A DNA stretch of 64,000 nucleotides from Saturnia japonica (GCA_033032175.1 CM065319.1:14357018-14421017); one strand, 5' to 3'. Positions 41,495 through 54,036 are shown, counted from the first letter of the stretch. Made by a program: numbers and translations. Notes: a model not told the origin generated them from the sequence alone.

Positions 41495-43395
41495 ATATGT
41501 ACTGCGCCTTATATACCCTTTCACTTGGTTCGAGCAGTAAAAAGTTGTGGATATCCAATTATGAATATATCTCAACTTCCCGAATACCTAAAATACCTCT
41601 AAGTATAATAATCTGCAATATTTTTTTTAATTATTCTTCTTTTGGCGCGTTTGGTAGCGAGTACAATTCAAAAATGCGCGCGAACCATATTTGACCAAAA
41701 TGCGACATTATTAATTCATTTTAAGGCTTTTTTTTGTTTTATTGTGTAAGAATAATTTTATTTTGTACAAATAAATATTATTTTAATTTGAATAAAATAC
41801 TATTTTTAAACATCGTTATGTACATGACTTTTATAGAATTAAAGAAAAGTCACTGAAATGAATTTACATTATATTTATTTCCATTACTGGCTAATTTCAT
41901 CATCATCAGGATAACCTTTTGAAGTTATTATTGTTTTGGTACGCCAAAAAAGTTTAAGTTCTTACGTGAACGCACGTATTTTCTTGGATCTAGCCAACTG
42001 TTTTGTCCTGAAAGGCCTTTGAAGCTTCATCAGAATTTATGACGAGCGTAGAAGGTAAAAGGCTGAAACGGCAATAAACGCAAGGGTACTAATGTGGCCG
42101 AACCAGTCTTGTTGAATAAAAATACAGGTTGAAGTGCAGTCTGATTGTATCTTGAACTAATGAGTCACTGTACCGCGCAAGCAGCAGACTCGAGATTCCC
42201 CCTTCCCCCTCTTAGTACGTCACTGATAACGTAACTTCCCTCATAAGTACAACTTACGAGACATTGTTTCCGATACATTCCGAACAAAATCCCTCAGATC
42301 GCGCTATGAAATAATTCAGGCAATTTTCAATACAGTTTATCATAAGTGGCTTATCATCTGACATTTCAGTATCTGCCTAACCCCTTGACATGGTTGTGAT
42401 GATAAACCAATATTTTCTTTAAAAAATATCCTCATTCCAGCCTGAACGATAAAGTGTTTTTGTTTAGATATCTTTAATATTTATTAAGACAATTCGTGGT
42501 GGCCATTGGTTGAAACTATATCGATCCGTTGTTTCCGGGATTTTTTTTATTTTACTTATTTGGAATCAATTCATAAATACTGACAGCTTAGGTAAATATC
42601 GTATAATTACTTGAATATTCTTGACATAGCTTTAGATTTTTTTAGCGTTTTAAATCACCATTCCTCTTAAGCTTGTAAGGTACGGAGCCTTCTCTTAGGA
42701 AGAAGTATCTACTTGTATATGTAATGTATCAATCAGTAATGATTGAAATTTTAATAATCATTTACTAGAGTCCAATTGTGACACACGTTAATTACACCCA
42801 ATTATAACATTAGGTTTAATAATAACAGGCTATGATCTTTATATACCTAACCGATAGTCCGAATAAATCTTTTCTTAAGTGAAATAATTGTTAGACTCGA
42901 TTCTGTAGCTCCAGAGATAAACTCTTACTAACATATTCACCAACGTACAAACTTTGAACTGTGGACTAATAATAATATCGCTTTAAGTTTCAGCGAAAGA
43001 TTAATTAATAATTAGTTTTAAGGTGATAAATTAATCATTTAGGTGGATATTTTATCGTAGTTCGCTGCTAGGAATGTAGAAATCGGTCTACTTGAATGGT
43101 AACGAATTCTTTGTCGGTTTCTGTTTGTAAGATTTATAGCTCAGGCTTCCGTGCTAACGCCAATGGGTAACATAAAATATGTTGGTGCATTTTGAACTTA
43201 TACTATGGTCACAAAGAAGTTATTAATTCATTAACCATAGGTATATTATAATAAAAATAATCATAAAATAGTCAATAAAAGTCTGTCTTGTGAGGGACTT
43301 TAACTAGCAACTTTTTGACTGCACTAAAACCTAGTACTTGAATTTTATTTATTTATTATAGTAAAACCAATAGATAAATAAAAGTTAATATTATT
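41495..43395. other. Intergenic, nothing recognised
   Basis: AT-rich. A short pyrimidine-rich tract (CCCCCTTCCCCCTCTTAG) lies near 42200. Confidence 0.4.
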
Positions 43396-43399
43396 AACT

Positions 43400-44123
43400 A
43401 CTTGTGCCCGTGGCTTCGCCCGCTTGTACTACAGAATGCTCGCGCGTATCTTGTTTCCCCGTACCCGGCAATGTCAAATACAAAAATGTTTATTATTGTG
43501 GGAATTCATTAAAAGATAGATATATACTCTCGCTGACTTTTTTGTAGGTATTTTTAATGTCTACTGTTATTTAGTACATTAATTTGCTATATCTCTTATG
43601 GTTTACACAGCGTAAGCCATTTAAGCGCCCGAATTGATTCACCATGACCACTTTTTATTTTATATGTCATCATCATCATCATCATTTCAGCCGTAGGACG
43701 TCCACTGCTGAACATAGGCCTCCCCCATAGATCTCCAGAGCGACTGATCTTGTGCGGCCTGCACCCAACGGCTCCCAGAGACCTTTATTATGTCGTCTTT
43801 CCATCTAGTGGGGGGCCGTCCTACGCTGCGCTTTCCGGTGCGTGGTCTCCACTCGAGAACCTTTCTGCCTTTTATATGTGCGGAATCCTTTTTCTAAATT
43901 AAATATAGCCTAAGTTACTCCCTATAAAATCAAGTATCTATCAGTGAAGTCTCGTCAAAATAGGTTCTAACATTTCAGATATTACTCGGAAAAAACAGAC
44001 AGAAAGACGGACAAAAATTTTAAACATGGTTTTTTTTGTTATAGTTATAGGTATCATATATATCATATATAAACAGCTGTTATTTTGACATTACAAACAG
44101 TCACTTCAATTTTATTAATTGTA
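43400..44123 (-). mobile_element. Helitron-like element, second copy, interrupted by an RTE-like LINE
   Basis: Colinear with 24542-25016: TTGTGCCCGTGGCTTCGCCC at the 3' side, ATTTAAGCGCCCGAAT(C/T)GATTC in the middle, and AATTTTATTAATTGTATA at the 5' side. The terminal CTAG is altered. Two-thirds of a kilobase long because of the LINE at 43668-43869. Confidence 0.72.
43668..43869 (-). mobile_element. 5'-truncated RTE-like LINE inside the Helitron-like element
   Basis: A 202-bp copy of the 3' end also seen at 21960-22605, starting with a CATCATCAT run (the 3' tail on the minus strand). The 10-bp repeat ttttatatgt flanks it (43658-43667 and 43870-43879). Confidence 0.85.
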
Positions 44124-44741
44124 TATATAAATGCTTTGTCCTGAATGACAAACGGATCAACGCATAGCCTAAACCGCTGATCGTAGACACCTGAAACTTG
44201 GAGGGTGTGTTCTTTTATAACATAGGTATCGATAAGAAAAATGGCGGGCAAAGTTTGTATGGGACAACGTGATTCCTTGGTCCAATCTACTTCAAATTTT
44301 GCATAAACCTTTTTTGACAGAATTGATGGAAGATGTGTTTCGTATCTTAATGAAATTCATCCCCTAATGGGGTTAAAAATGGGTAGAAATTTATTTTGGC
44401 AGTGATTTGCATCGAAGTTGATATCAATACTGCTTATTTCTTTTGATTTAAATAACATTTTATTTTGACACAATATGTTTGAAAAATTACTCCGATTTTA
44501 TTCAAAAAAGATTGAACTCACTTAAAAACTTATGCAAATACTCTTTAAAATTGGAATGTCTCATATCACCGTTCTATATTAGTATCCATTTGAAGGTTTC
44601 TAAGCTTAACGAAGCTATGGGACTATACTGAGGCTATATAAAGGGACGTAAAGTTTGAAATTTGAAATGGTAAGAACTAGAACATTTTAATTAGAACAAA
44701 TTATATGAATCATTCAATATTCAATAAAAACATGTAAAATC
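44124..44741. repeat. Degenerate interspersed repeat sequence
   Basis: ACGGATCAACGCATAGCCTA and AATTCATCCCCTAATGGGGT are phrases common in lepidopteran repeats. The boundaries are not clear. Confidence 0.35.
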
Positions 44742-45456
44742 TATAGGACTAATGCTAATAATATAATAAAGCGGAAAAGTTTTTTGATTGTCTGTTTGTT
44801 CGTTTAATCACGCTAATCTCTGGAAGCGGATTCGAAAAATTCTTTTTTTATATGATAGCCACGAGGATATTATAGTTATGTTATAACATTAGGCTACAGT
44901 TTCTAGCTAGCCTTAAATATTGGTTTTTGTTACGTAAGTTGGAAGTTGAAGCCCTCGCGAACTGCTTTAGCCGCATGCGCTGGCTTAATGGTTAATGATA
45001 CATCAATATAATGTTCTATAAAAATATTAGCCAGTAGTATATATTAAAAAAAACCAGCGATAGCATATATCTATCTCTTATACATGAGCCAAAATAAGGC
45101 ATTTTGCAATTTTTTTTTTGTTGAAGATTAAAAATTAATTTATAAGCATTATTTTAAGCATGGCATATTAATCCTTACGAATAAAAGTTTCTTCATCATA
45201 AAGAAAATTTATAATGAAGATAAATTTGGTATTTTACAGCATGTGATTTGGACGCATAGTTTGAGAGATAATACAAAATTAAAATAATTGAACACTCGGC
45301 TCGAGTCTATGTCTATAGTACTTAGTGGCGCGAACGAGCCGTGCGATACCGCGATGTGACCAGATTAAAAATATTGTCTATACTGAAGTTATTATAAATC
45401 ATTAATCAGTGATTTCTTCTAAATTATATGCGGGTGAAACCGCTTGACACAGCTAG
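44742..45456 (+). mobile_element. Helitron-like element, related subfamily
   Basis: Begins near CTAATAATATAATAAAGCGG, contains TTAATCACGCTAATCTCTGG, and ends with hairpin GCGGGTGAAACCGC and ACACAGCTAG (CTAG at 45453-45456) followed by T. The same ends, reversed, occur at 59045-59433. Confidence 0.6.
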
Positions 45457-45945
45457 TATTAAATGAAATAGTAATTCCACAATATCATGAATGGCAATAG
45501 CTCCATAAATAATGCCATAACAAATATCATATTCTGCACCCAGTTTTTGACTCATTTACAATTATTTTATACTACAAGGGAGTACAAAACATATTCATCA
45601 TACTCACATAATTTCACAATAAAAATAATAATAATATCACTACAACGCCCCAAAATTCAAAGTAAATATTACAAATGAATATTAATATCGCTAAGAACAA
45701 ATATTTAAAAAATAATATAACGTAGATAACATGATTGTGCGTCAGTACCGTATCCATAGTTTAGGCCCCACGGTGATCGAGCGTGGTTTACTTATACAGC
45801 GTGTTTGGAATATTTCCGCAAATATATTTTTAAGATTAATTAAATAAACAAAATTACTTTGACATATTAGCCACTTTTTAATCAGATCTGGCCACATTAT
45901 AAAACTTATTTGCATTAAGACAGCAAGCCAGCAGCGTAATGACAC
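45457..45945. other. Intergenic, nothing recognised
   Basis: AT-rich, no exon. Confidence 0.4.
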
Positions 45946-45949
45946 TTCA

Positions 45950-46092
45950 GATGCAGTTACTGTTCAGTTGACACAACTGCATCGAAACTGCCAACCGACT
46001 GCGCAGTTAACGTGCAGTTCTATTGCTGTCAGCGTGCAGTTTTAACTCCGTGTAGTAGTTAGAACTGCACACTGACTGCAGGCGGACTGCGC
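45950..46092. repeat. Dense cluster of GCAGTT/AACTGC motifs in nested inverted repeats
   Basis: GATGCAGTT (45950-45958) pairs with AACTGCATC (45975-45983). GTGCAGTTCT (46012-46021) pairs with AGAACTGCAC (46061-46070). Further GCAGTT or ACTGC copies lie between and beyond. Confidence 0.6.
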
Positions 46093-47470
46093 ATTTGGTA
46101 AAGTCGATGGTGTTCGATTTCACCGTGACCGTATGCAAACTATAATGAAGTCTATATTTATATATACTTACTATAACTTATTACACTATAGAAAAAAAAT
46201 TGCAAATCATTTCATTACATTTTTATCAGTACAAATATGATGCACACAAAATACTCACATCAATCTTAATTCAGATTACTAAATTTTATTCAGTAATGTA
46301 TTTTAGTTTTAGACCGAAGTCGAATGTAGTTTTTAGTGGACATGAGGAAAATTTTAACTTGTTGTTTAGGTAATTCTGACAGGTCTTTAAAATTATATGC
46401 TAAAACAACAGGTTAATCCTGATTTAATTTAACTAATTCACAGAAAATTATTATTACAACAACATTATAGGGATATCAAAGGCGGTTATTTAAATTCGAA
46501 AATTATTAAACATAAATTACTATCCGTAACACGTTGTAGGAAAACTCGTTTTGAAACCACTTCCAATAGATCATGCTTTAATAGCCCAACAATAGGTCGT
46601 TAGATAATTATTATTATGGTGTTGGACATGTATTGTGAATAATACACGTGGATGGCAACGTACCCAATGACCATTTAAGTGTATAGTCTTCATGTGTAAT
46701 TATAGTAGACTTTCGAGACGGTCATTTGATAGCAAATGAGAGATCATTGATTGTACAATTCGCGTTCATAACTACTTTTTTGCTACTTTTCTTTGCTGTT
46801 TTTGGCTGATAATATGTTAAGCTATGAATATATAATTGCACCTGGCAGTGGATAATAGACAATAATTGCATATTGATCTCGACTGTTTCGCGATTTTTCC
46901 TACCTGTCTTCTTAACAAATATCTAATTATATAATAGAATTGTTTTTAAATATAATGTTATTTAACTAACACTACTCTGATATTGTCTGATATAAAAGAT
47001 TTTTATTTTTGTATACATATAAAAAAGTAATAATAATATAATACTTTAATGTGAGTAATAAACTCATCGCTTATAAAGGCACATTATTTTGCTGTATTAT
47101 TTGCAAACATAACGACAATAGCCCTCATAAATTCATTGTCGAATAGCGTCACGGTTTTTACTGGACGCATCATAGTACTTTATTTGCAAGAGTAGACGCC
47201 AATTTAACGGGCAATAATATAAATATATATTTATTTTGACTCAGCTTTAGATTACGTGCCGTCGAGTTAGATCTCTGTGTAATTAGCCGACAAGTTCCAG
47301 AAATGAATAATTATCCGTTTCTCTAAAACTATTTGTTTCCAAACTTTTTCCTTCACAGGGGGATTACGTCTCATTCTCCCCGCCCCTTCACATTATGAAA
47401 TTCGGCGGCGTGTAATGTTTATTTTAATGTGGTCCCAACACAATTTGTAACACTCTGTATACAACAAACC
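46093..47470. other. Upstream intergenic region of the signal-peptide gene
   Basis: AT-rich; regulatory content could not be resolved by eye. Composition becomes more GC-rich from about 47370. Confidence 0.4.
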
Positions 47471-47477
47471 AATTAAC

Positions 47478-47512
47478 TATAAAGCGCCTCCGAAACGATA
47501 ATCTTCCAGTCG
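47478..47512 (+). promoter_or_regulatory. TATA box and initiator
   Basis: TATAAAG at 47478-47484 and TTCCAGTCG with its A at 47508, 30 bp downstream, are the ideal spacing of an insect core promoter. The predicted transcript reaches the signal-peptide ATG after 59 bases. Confidence 0.65.
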
Positions 47513-47566
47513 CGTGCAAACGGGAGGTGTCCGCGCCGTCAGCGCTTACGTACTGTACACGCGAAT

Positions 47567-47624
47567 ATGTGGCCGTCTGTACTTATTGTTGTACTATTTG
47601 TTGTTTACATCGACTGTTTTACTG
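47567..47624 (+). CDS. First coding exon of a secreted or membrane protein (signal peptide)
   Basis: ATG at 47567 opens MWPSVLIVVLFVVYIDCFT, a short N-terminal segment followed by a hydrophobic core and small/polar residues, as in a cleavable signal peptide. The exon ends after one base of codon 20 at a perfect GTAAGT donor (47625-47630). A TATA box and initiator sit upstream at the right distance. This combination is hard to get by chance in AT-rich DNA. The mature protein is unknown: the next exon must enter with two bases and probably lies many kilobases downstream, possibly beyond the window. Confidence 0.65.
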
Positions 47625-47630
47625 GTAAGT

Positions 47631-49413
47631 GGTTGACCTACATAACTAGCTTCCAATAACCGCTTTCCTTGCGTAAAATTACAATTTATAGGGGTTATTT
47701 TTATAATAGGTTTTAAAACATAAATTAAGTACAAAAACATCGGTTGTCTATTGAAACTTTCATCCCCTGTTTTATTTATTTACGGGTTAATTTTATAATG
47801 TTTAAATTATACTCACTTTCACTTCACAGACTTCAGAGGTTTGAATTACTGCAATACAATTGTACACCCTTTTCACCACATTCTTTCTCATTATAATATT
47901 TTTTCTTAACTGGCCTTGCAACGTTGTTGTGTCCTTTCCAATGGCTAGTCGAAAACTCGACCCCAGCGCCACCTATTTTTTTTTTCTTAAAAACTTTTCC
48001 AGTAAGTAGGTACCATAAAGAATTAAAATAAAGTAATTAGTAAGTAATCCATTGTTTGAATCGTGATTTAAGGTCCTGAGATTATAAAAAAATACATTGG
48101 TAAAAGTAATATCGGTTTTCTTCAATTTATTTCAAATTTTACTTATAATTTTAATTCTTTTTTCCCAATGTCCTTATTCGGGCTATTACTATAATAATAG
48201 CAAATAACCAACGAAAAAAAAATTAATTTTTTTTCCGAAGGACTTTCTCTCCTTCCCTTCAATAACTTGTTATCAGTCAGTGCCACCTATTACATTTTTT
48301 TCTTGAAACTTTTTCATAAAAAAAAAAAAAATTATTCATGTCCATCCTTTGAATCGTTAGTCTGATGGTCATATAAAAATCTGATAAAAAAACGCACGTT
48401 CAGTTTATCGCAAATTTGAAAATTTTCCGGAGAAATTTTTTTGCAATAAAAACCTAATTCGGACTATTAGATTCCATGAAAAAAAAACTAATTCGGTTTA
48501 GCCGTTTCAACTGAACATGGTCAAGAAATTGTAACAGGAAAAAATCACATAAGAAAGAAAATTGTGAAATTTATATAAATAATAATATAGTGTAATATAA
48601 TTAATTTAATATTAATTAAATCAAATACTCGTATTTATTTGTTGAGACGTATACAGTGTGAGTGGTTATTTATTATCGATATTTTATGAGGTAACTATAC
48701 ATCTATTTTAACCAACCACCTACCTAAGTAATAATTCTTACCCACTCCCGCTTTTAAAAGCAACCATTTTACACTACCCGGTTGCCTTTGGGTTTATTTA
48801 AAACAGTTAATTTTGATTGCTTAGGAATGCGAAAAAGGTTTTATCTTACAGAAAAGTACAGACTATTGACTTAATATACTGGAGATATAGATTCTAGTTA
48901 GTAGAGAGCAAAAATACGAAAGAGTGTTTTGCTTTTAATCTGCAAAATATGGGTTTAAAGAGATAGGGACTGGTATCCGTATTTTATTCAACATACGTAA
49001 AGTACGTTTCCCACATAGTTTTTCATTGTTCTTTTAGGGTACATTCCTTCCGTAATTATATATCCCCTAAAAGTATGTCACAACTATTATATATTTCTTT
49101 AAATATAGACCGGTGCGTATATTAACCACTTAAACAGATAATTATTTTAATAAATTGGCCCAATTATAAATATTTTATGTAGATTTATTGAAATTAATAT
49201 AATAAAACTTTGACCTTGTGTATATCATAAAATGTATGTAGCATGGAGCAATTATTATTTTAAGAATGTGATATTTGGGTTGTTTTCAATTTTGCGTCGT
49301 CTCTTTTGTAGTCGGTTTAGTTTTCGCGATGTATATTCTGGTACGTTTATTTCAGATTTAAACTGTAGGTAACGAAGAAACCGCTTTTGTATTTTCTCAA
49401 TGCGTGTGACATA
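47631..49413 (+). other. Probable long first intron of the signal-peptide gene
   Basis: AT-rich with homopolymer runs. No following exon was recognised. Confidence 0.35.
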
Positions 49414-50125
49414 TCTATACTAATATTATAAAGCTAAAGAGTTTGTTTGTTTGGTTGAACGCGCTAATCTCAGGAAGTCCTGGTTGGAATGGAAAAAATT
49501 TTTTAGTGTTGGATAGCCCATTTATCGAGAAAGACTATAGGCTATATAACATCACACTACGACCAACAGGAGCGGAGCATCAATTAAAAACGTTGCAAAA
49601 ACGGGGAATATTTATTCCTTTTGAAAGTTGGTATTGCGTACGCTGTATAAATGGTTCATTTTACGCAACATTAATGTGTGACGGAATTGTTTCTTTTAAA
49701 AAGTTCTAAAAAAGTCCGCGATATCATATGTCTATATCTTTTAAGGTTGACGCAATATAACCTTTTCTATGATAATTTTGTGTTCTAAAATAACACATTA
49801 TTTGCGAAGGTGTTTTTGTAAATATGGTATTAATCCTTATCGAAATAAATAAGTTGATTATCACAAGTATTTAAATTTGGTCAAAATTGCCATTTAAATT
49901 ATTTGAATTCAATGAATATCTTAAGAGATATCACAGTTTTAAAATAACTCCGCAGCAAAATCATAATCAAGTTACGCGCGTGCATTTTAGCGGCATGACG
50001 TGGCGCAGGCGGGAGCACCTATAAATTGTATTGTAGGTGCCTACGACAATTGTTATTTGTCTCTGCCTACGTCCCACTCTCTCTCTCTCTTAAGTGACGC
50101 AGACGAAGTTGTGAGGGTCAGATAG
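49414..50125 (+). mobile_element. Helitron-like element (712 bp)
   Basis: Starts TCTATACTAATATTATAAAG after an A, contains TTGAACGCGCTAATCTCAGG and ends CGCAGACGAAGTTGTGAGGG then ATAG (in place of CTAG) before T. A CT microsatellite (about 50077-50090) lies near the 3' end. The open frame at 49443-49709 is part of the repeat. Confidence 0.6.
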
Positions 50126-50475
50126 TATATTATAAACGGGGTTCCAGATTTCAGACTCGTATTCAAGGTGGGTTCGAACAAAAGAACAATAAAGAATTTT
50201 GAAAGTTTTGACACATTTGAATTCATTGCTCAAACGAAATATAAACCCTAATGCTTTAGAAGCTATTTTTGACCACATTTTCAATATCCTTATCAAATAT
50301 CAGTTTGGAGTCGAAAGTAACACCTAAATCTCTAACACCATTAATTCATGATAATTTAGTATTTTTAAGAAAGTAATCGTCCAGAGTCGGATTGGGTTTA
50401 CGGGTATATGTTATTATTTGACATTTCGCAACATTTAAATCTAATTTATTGAGAGTACAATACTTTTTATTTTTT
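50126..50475 (-). mobile_element. Jockey/CR1-like LINE fragment
   Basis: On the minus strand it reads LNLDKCQIITYTRKPNPTL-like sequence near 50440-50390, then NGVRDLGVTFDSKLIFDKDI and ASKALGFIFRLSNEFKC, then FKILYCSFVRTHLEYESEIW. This is the post-catalytic part of a LINE reverse transcriptase. Stops are present. Confidence 0.65.
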
Positions 50476-50849
50476 TTACTATTTTTATTATGATTTTCTT
50501 TCTGCCTATTTTGGAAATTTCACCAATGTCACAGGTGTACTTTATTAGAAGTTTAAATATATCTGTTGACACGACTAGGTACTGTTCAGGCTACCTCTGT
50601 CTCATAAACAATAGAAAGATCAGTCTGTAGAAATCAGGAGCCCTGTATCGATATCTTTGATAGAGCACCTATCATAGAGAATTTCTTAATTGTTTATACT
50701 AAAACACGTGCCTGATATTATAATTATCTCTTCTGATTATCGATTCGATTTTGTAATTGCCTTTTGAATGTTATTACATTTGCACATTATCTTGCTTTTT
50801 TGAAATAATCTGCTTGAAATTATGTATAGAAGATTTTAAATAAAAGAGA

Positions 50850-51120
50850 GGGTACGAGAGGCATCGATAAATTTCTTTGGAGATTTCTCTTTACTTGGGG
50901 TAGTCTGACTGGTGGAATGGCTCCACCATACAGAAGATCGCAGCCAAATTACCTTGTATTATATTCCTGCGGCGAGCAGAGTTTCTGGAGCTCCTTGGCG
51001 TTGGGAGGTTCAAAGTCGGCAATGCGCTAGTGATATCGAGGGTATTACCAGCGTCCATAGACTAACGGTAGCCGCTTTTCTACAGATATGTTTGTTTGCC
51101 ATCGTAGTTGTATATTAAAA
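50850..51120 (+). repeat. Interspersed repeat family C with A tail
   Basis: ATTTCTTTGGAGATTTCTCT, CAGAAGATCGCAGCCAAATT, CCTGCGGCGAGCAGAGTTTC and a final TATTAAAAAAAAAAAAAAC. The A tail suggests retroposition. The short open frame within it is incidental. Confidence 0.62.
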
Positions 51121-51890
51121 AAAAAAAAACAATAATTTTGGTGTCCTATTATTTATAACTCAATTTCCTATTGCTACCGTCAATAATACTTTGCTGTGCT
51201 AAAATAGAACCTTCGTATAACGTATATACGTATAATGTATATTATGGTCTCGTGACGTCGTTATATGTTTTATATGATGTGTAACAGTGAAAAATGTGAC
51301 AATTTACGGAAGAGTCTATACTAAGTAAATAATCTAAGTTTACGTTCATAGTTCCTGAATGGTGACGTCCGTTTTCTAATTGTCATTTCTAAGCACGTGA
51401 CCCACAGACAAAATATATAAATTTTCCAAAGGGTAAATTAAATAAATAAACAATCACTTTTTCCAGATTTGTATTTTTTTAGGATTTTTATCTATAGACC
51501 AATATTACTCAATAGTTTACTTTAATTTTCAAACATACAGTCAACTCGCGTATTGAATAAATGGCTTAGGAACGAATAAGGGAAAATCAATTACATTATA
51601 TCGTTTAAATAATGGCTGATTGCGTTGGATAACATATTATAGACTTTAATGAAGTTGCAACGTCGTATTGAAATTATTGATCGTATGGTTATAGGACTTT
51701 TAATTGTGCTCTCACAATTAAGCTAATAACTTCATAAAAATGACAATAAACACCTCCTTTTTATTTTGGCACCGCAAAAAGCACCTGCTAAATTGTTAAT
51801 TATACGGAAAAGCAATGTTTTACAATAATATTGTTCGTTTGTATATCTTAAAAAACTCAGCGATAGTACCTAAACTAAACTGGTTCCTAA
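51121..51890. other. Intergenic or intronic, nothing recognised
   Basis: AT-rich, no exon. Confidence 0.4.
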
Positions 51891-51894
51891 AAAT

Positions 51895-52020
51895 AAACTG
51901 GGAACATGCATTTTGAGTTGCCACAAAAACTCTCTAGTTTTAGACTATACTTTGAAATAAGAAAATACTACTAAGACCACTGGCAAGTGCTTCTGTTGTA
52001 TCAAAACAAGAACAAGAAAA
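51895..52020 (+). repeat. Family A retroposon, partial copy
   Basis: AACATGCATTTTGAGTTGCC, CACAAAAACTCTCTAG and ACTGGCAAGTGCTTCTG correspond to the second half of the family. Confidence 0.5.
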
Positions 52021-52324
52021 ATTAATTCAGTTCGGAGCTCGAATCATAAAAGAACTTTTTTGTCTAAATAAACATAACTAACGTAACGCTTATAATAATA
52101 ACTGTGAATTATAAAGGTAAAAACAAATTAAGGAAAACTTCAAAGATGTCTCGGCTCAACATATCTGGAGGTTTTCCTCCTCGTTACAATATCATCATTT
52201 CTTTCCTACACGGAAATAATTTAGGATTTCTAACACGGAATTTATGTTGATAATGTGTGTGTTCGAAACAATTGGATGATAACGTCATTTATTTGTCACT
52301 GTATGGTTCAAGGTGAATGTCAAG

Positions 52325-52545
52325 CAGGTTTTTCTGTCAAAAGGTTATTATGTTAATGATATCTGAAAGTGACTCGCAATCTGTGCATCAATCAAATATA
52401 ATATGATTATTACCTGTAAATATTTTTGGAACATTCAAAAAAGAAAAGTTAAAGCCGATTTAATGTTTTGACGTTCGTGGGACTTTGCATTCTTAGGGCC
52501 TAAAATGAATAAAGTATTGTTGATATTTATATTATAATTCCTTTA
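52325..52545 (+). mobile_element. LINE 3' fragment
   Basis: GTCAAAAGGTTATTATG, TTTTGACGTTCGTGGGAC and CTTAGGGCCTAAAATGAATA match the end of the LINE at 52835-53800. Confidence 0.6.
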
Positions 52546-52834
52546 GAAATCAATTAAAATTAGGTAAAAAAAAATATGACGTAGGTATTAGATTTCAATG
52601 GGTACAAATGGGATACAAATTTAGGCTGTTGTAGTTGGTCGGACACAAACCATATTTCATGTAGATGCAGTTGGATTATATGCTTTTTTATATTGTGGTC
52701 TTTAGAATTGGGTCTTTACCGAGATATAAAAAATCTAGTTAATTTAGGTTATATAAACTATATGACTATGTATAAAAACTACGATAAAACACTCCCAACC
52801 AAGACTATTTTGACTTTGATTTTGATATTAAGTT

Positions 52835-53800
52835 CGTATTAAAAGTGTAACAACAAGTTAAAAAACAAAATGTACCTATAAGATTTGTCTTACCCAATGT
52901 ACAACGTGTTGAAAGTAATATTAAGATAGAAGAGAACATAGTAGGCTTGGTTGATATTACAGTATTCTTAGGCATCACACTAGATGCATAATTACAATGG
53001 GGTCCTCACATTAAAACCTTGACAGGGAAATTAAGCTCCGCTGCATACGCAGTGCGTAGGGTTCGCCAGTTAACTGATATTACTACTGCTAGGCTGGTCT
53101 ACTTCGCTTACTTCCACAGTTTAATGTCCTATGGTATTTTACTGTGGGGTTCAGCAGCTGAGGTAGATACCATATTTGTATTCCAAAAAGGGGCAGTTCT
53201 AGCAATTTATGATATGGGACCACGCTAATCATTGAGGAATAAATTTCAAGAATTTAGTATCTTAACTTTGCCTTCCCAATACATCTTGGAAAATATAATG
53301 TATGTTTGGAAAAATGAAGATAATTTTGAACTTGTAACTAACACGCACAATTTTAATACTAGAAATAAATAAAAATAGTCATTTCGTCTTTTAGACTTAG
53401 TAAAACAAATAAAAGTTTTTTAGGTAATTGTGTTAAGTTCTATAATAAACTTCCTAAGCATATTACCGATTTGACGGATAATAAGATCAAGAATCATGTT
53501 ATGCAGGTTTTATTGTCAAAGGGGTATTATATGGTGTTTGATTACGTGAACATCGTGATGTCTGGATGTGATTCCCTCTCTGTACATCTACTGAAAATAT
53601 TAATAACTGTATATAATTTTAAAGACTGTAAAAACAATTAAAAAAAAAAAGAAAAGATAATAAGATGTTGATAAACCCGATCGAGTTTCTTGTCGGTTCT
53701 TCTCGAAGGCTGGGACGATTTCCGAACCTGTGGTAGTGTTTTGACATTCATAAGTGTCTTCTTAGGGCCTAAATTGAATAAAAGATATTTTGATTTCGAT
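52835..53800 (+). mobile_element. Degenerate CR1/Jockey-like LINE, C-terminal part and 3' UTR
   Basis: Frames broken by stops read NVRFVLPNVQRVESNIKIEE, then GKLSSAAYAVRRVRQLTDI, ARLVYFAYFHSLMSYGILLW, and SLRNKFQEFSILTLPSQYI after a stop at 53226. The 3' UTR contains TTTCTTGTCGGTTCTTCTCG and CTTAGGGCCTAAATTGAATA. The palm motif is absent. An older copy than the Jockey-like LINE in the calmodulin-like gene. Confidence 0.75.
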
Positions 53801-53802
53801 TT

Positions 53803-54036
53803 TTGAGTGTAACTCTTTACTTATTTACGCCGTCAACCGACAGGTGTTACCAAATTCACATTAGCAAATGTACGGAAAAATGTGTTACTTACATGCCGGA
53901 GAACATCGTGTCCTTATTCCACTGGTATAAACCACTCGACCACCATGACTTTAATTATGTAGGTCTCGGAATTTACAGTAAAAGAAAAATTCAAACCAAT
54001 TACATCGAAATAAACTTTACGCATAAAAAAATATAG
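53803..54036 (+). CDS. Open frame of unknown identity, possible exon
   Basis: Seventy-seven codons are open directly downstream of a LINE, without an ATG at the start, so any real use would be as an exon. A pyrimidine-rich tract ending ACCGACAG at about 53842 could be an acceptor. In the long frame the residues CVTYMPENIVSLFHWYKPLD have a Cys and a WYK spaced 14 apart, as in the B and C strands of an immunoglobulin-like domain, but the other hallmark residues are not seen. In the frame that would fit the phase of the signal-peptide exon the sequence stops after about 39 codons. I would not rely on it. Confidence 0.18.
   Translation: MSVTLYLFTPSTDRCYQIHISKCTEKCVTYMPENIVSLFHWYKPLDHHDFNYVGLGIYSKRKIQTNYIEINFTHKKI

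Noticed and set aside
49443..49709. 88-codon open frame as a gene
   Set aside because: It lies inside a Helitron-like repeat and its sequence recurs in related copies with stops.
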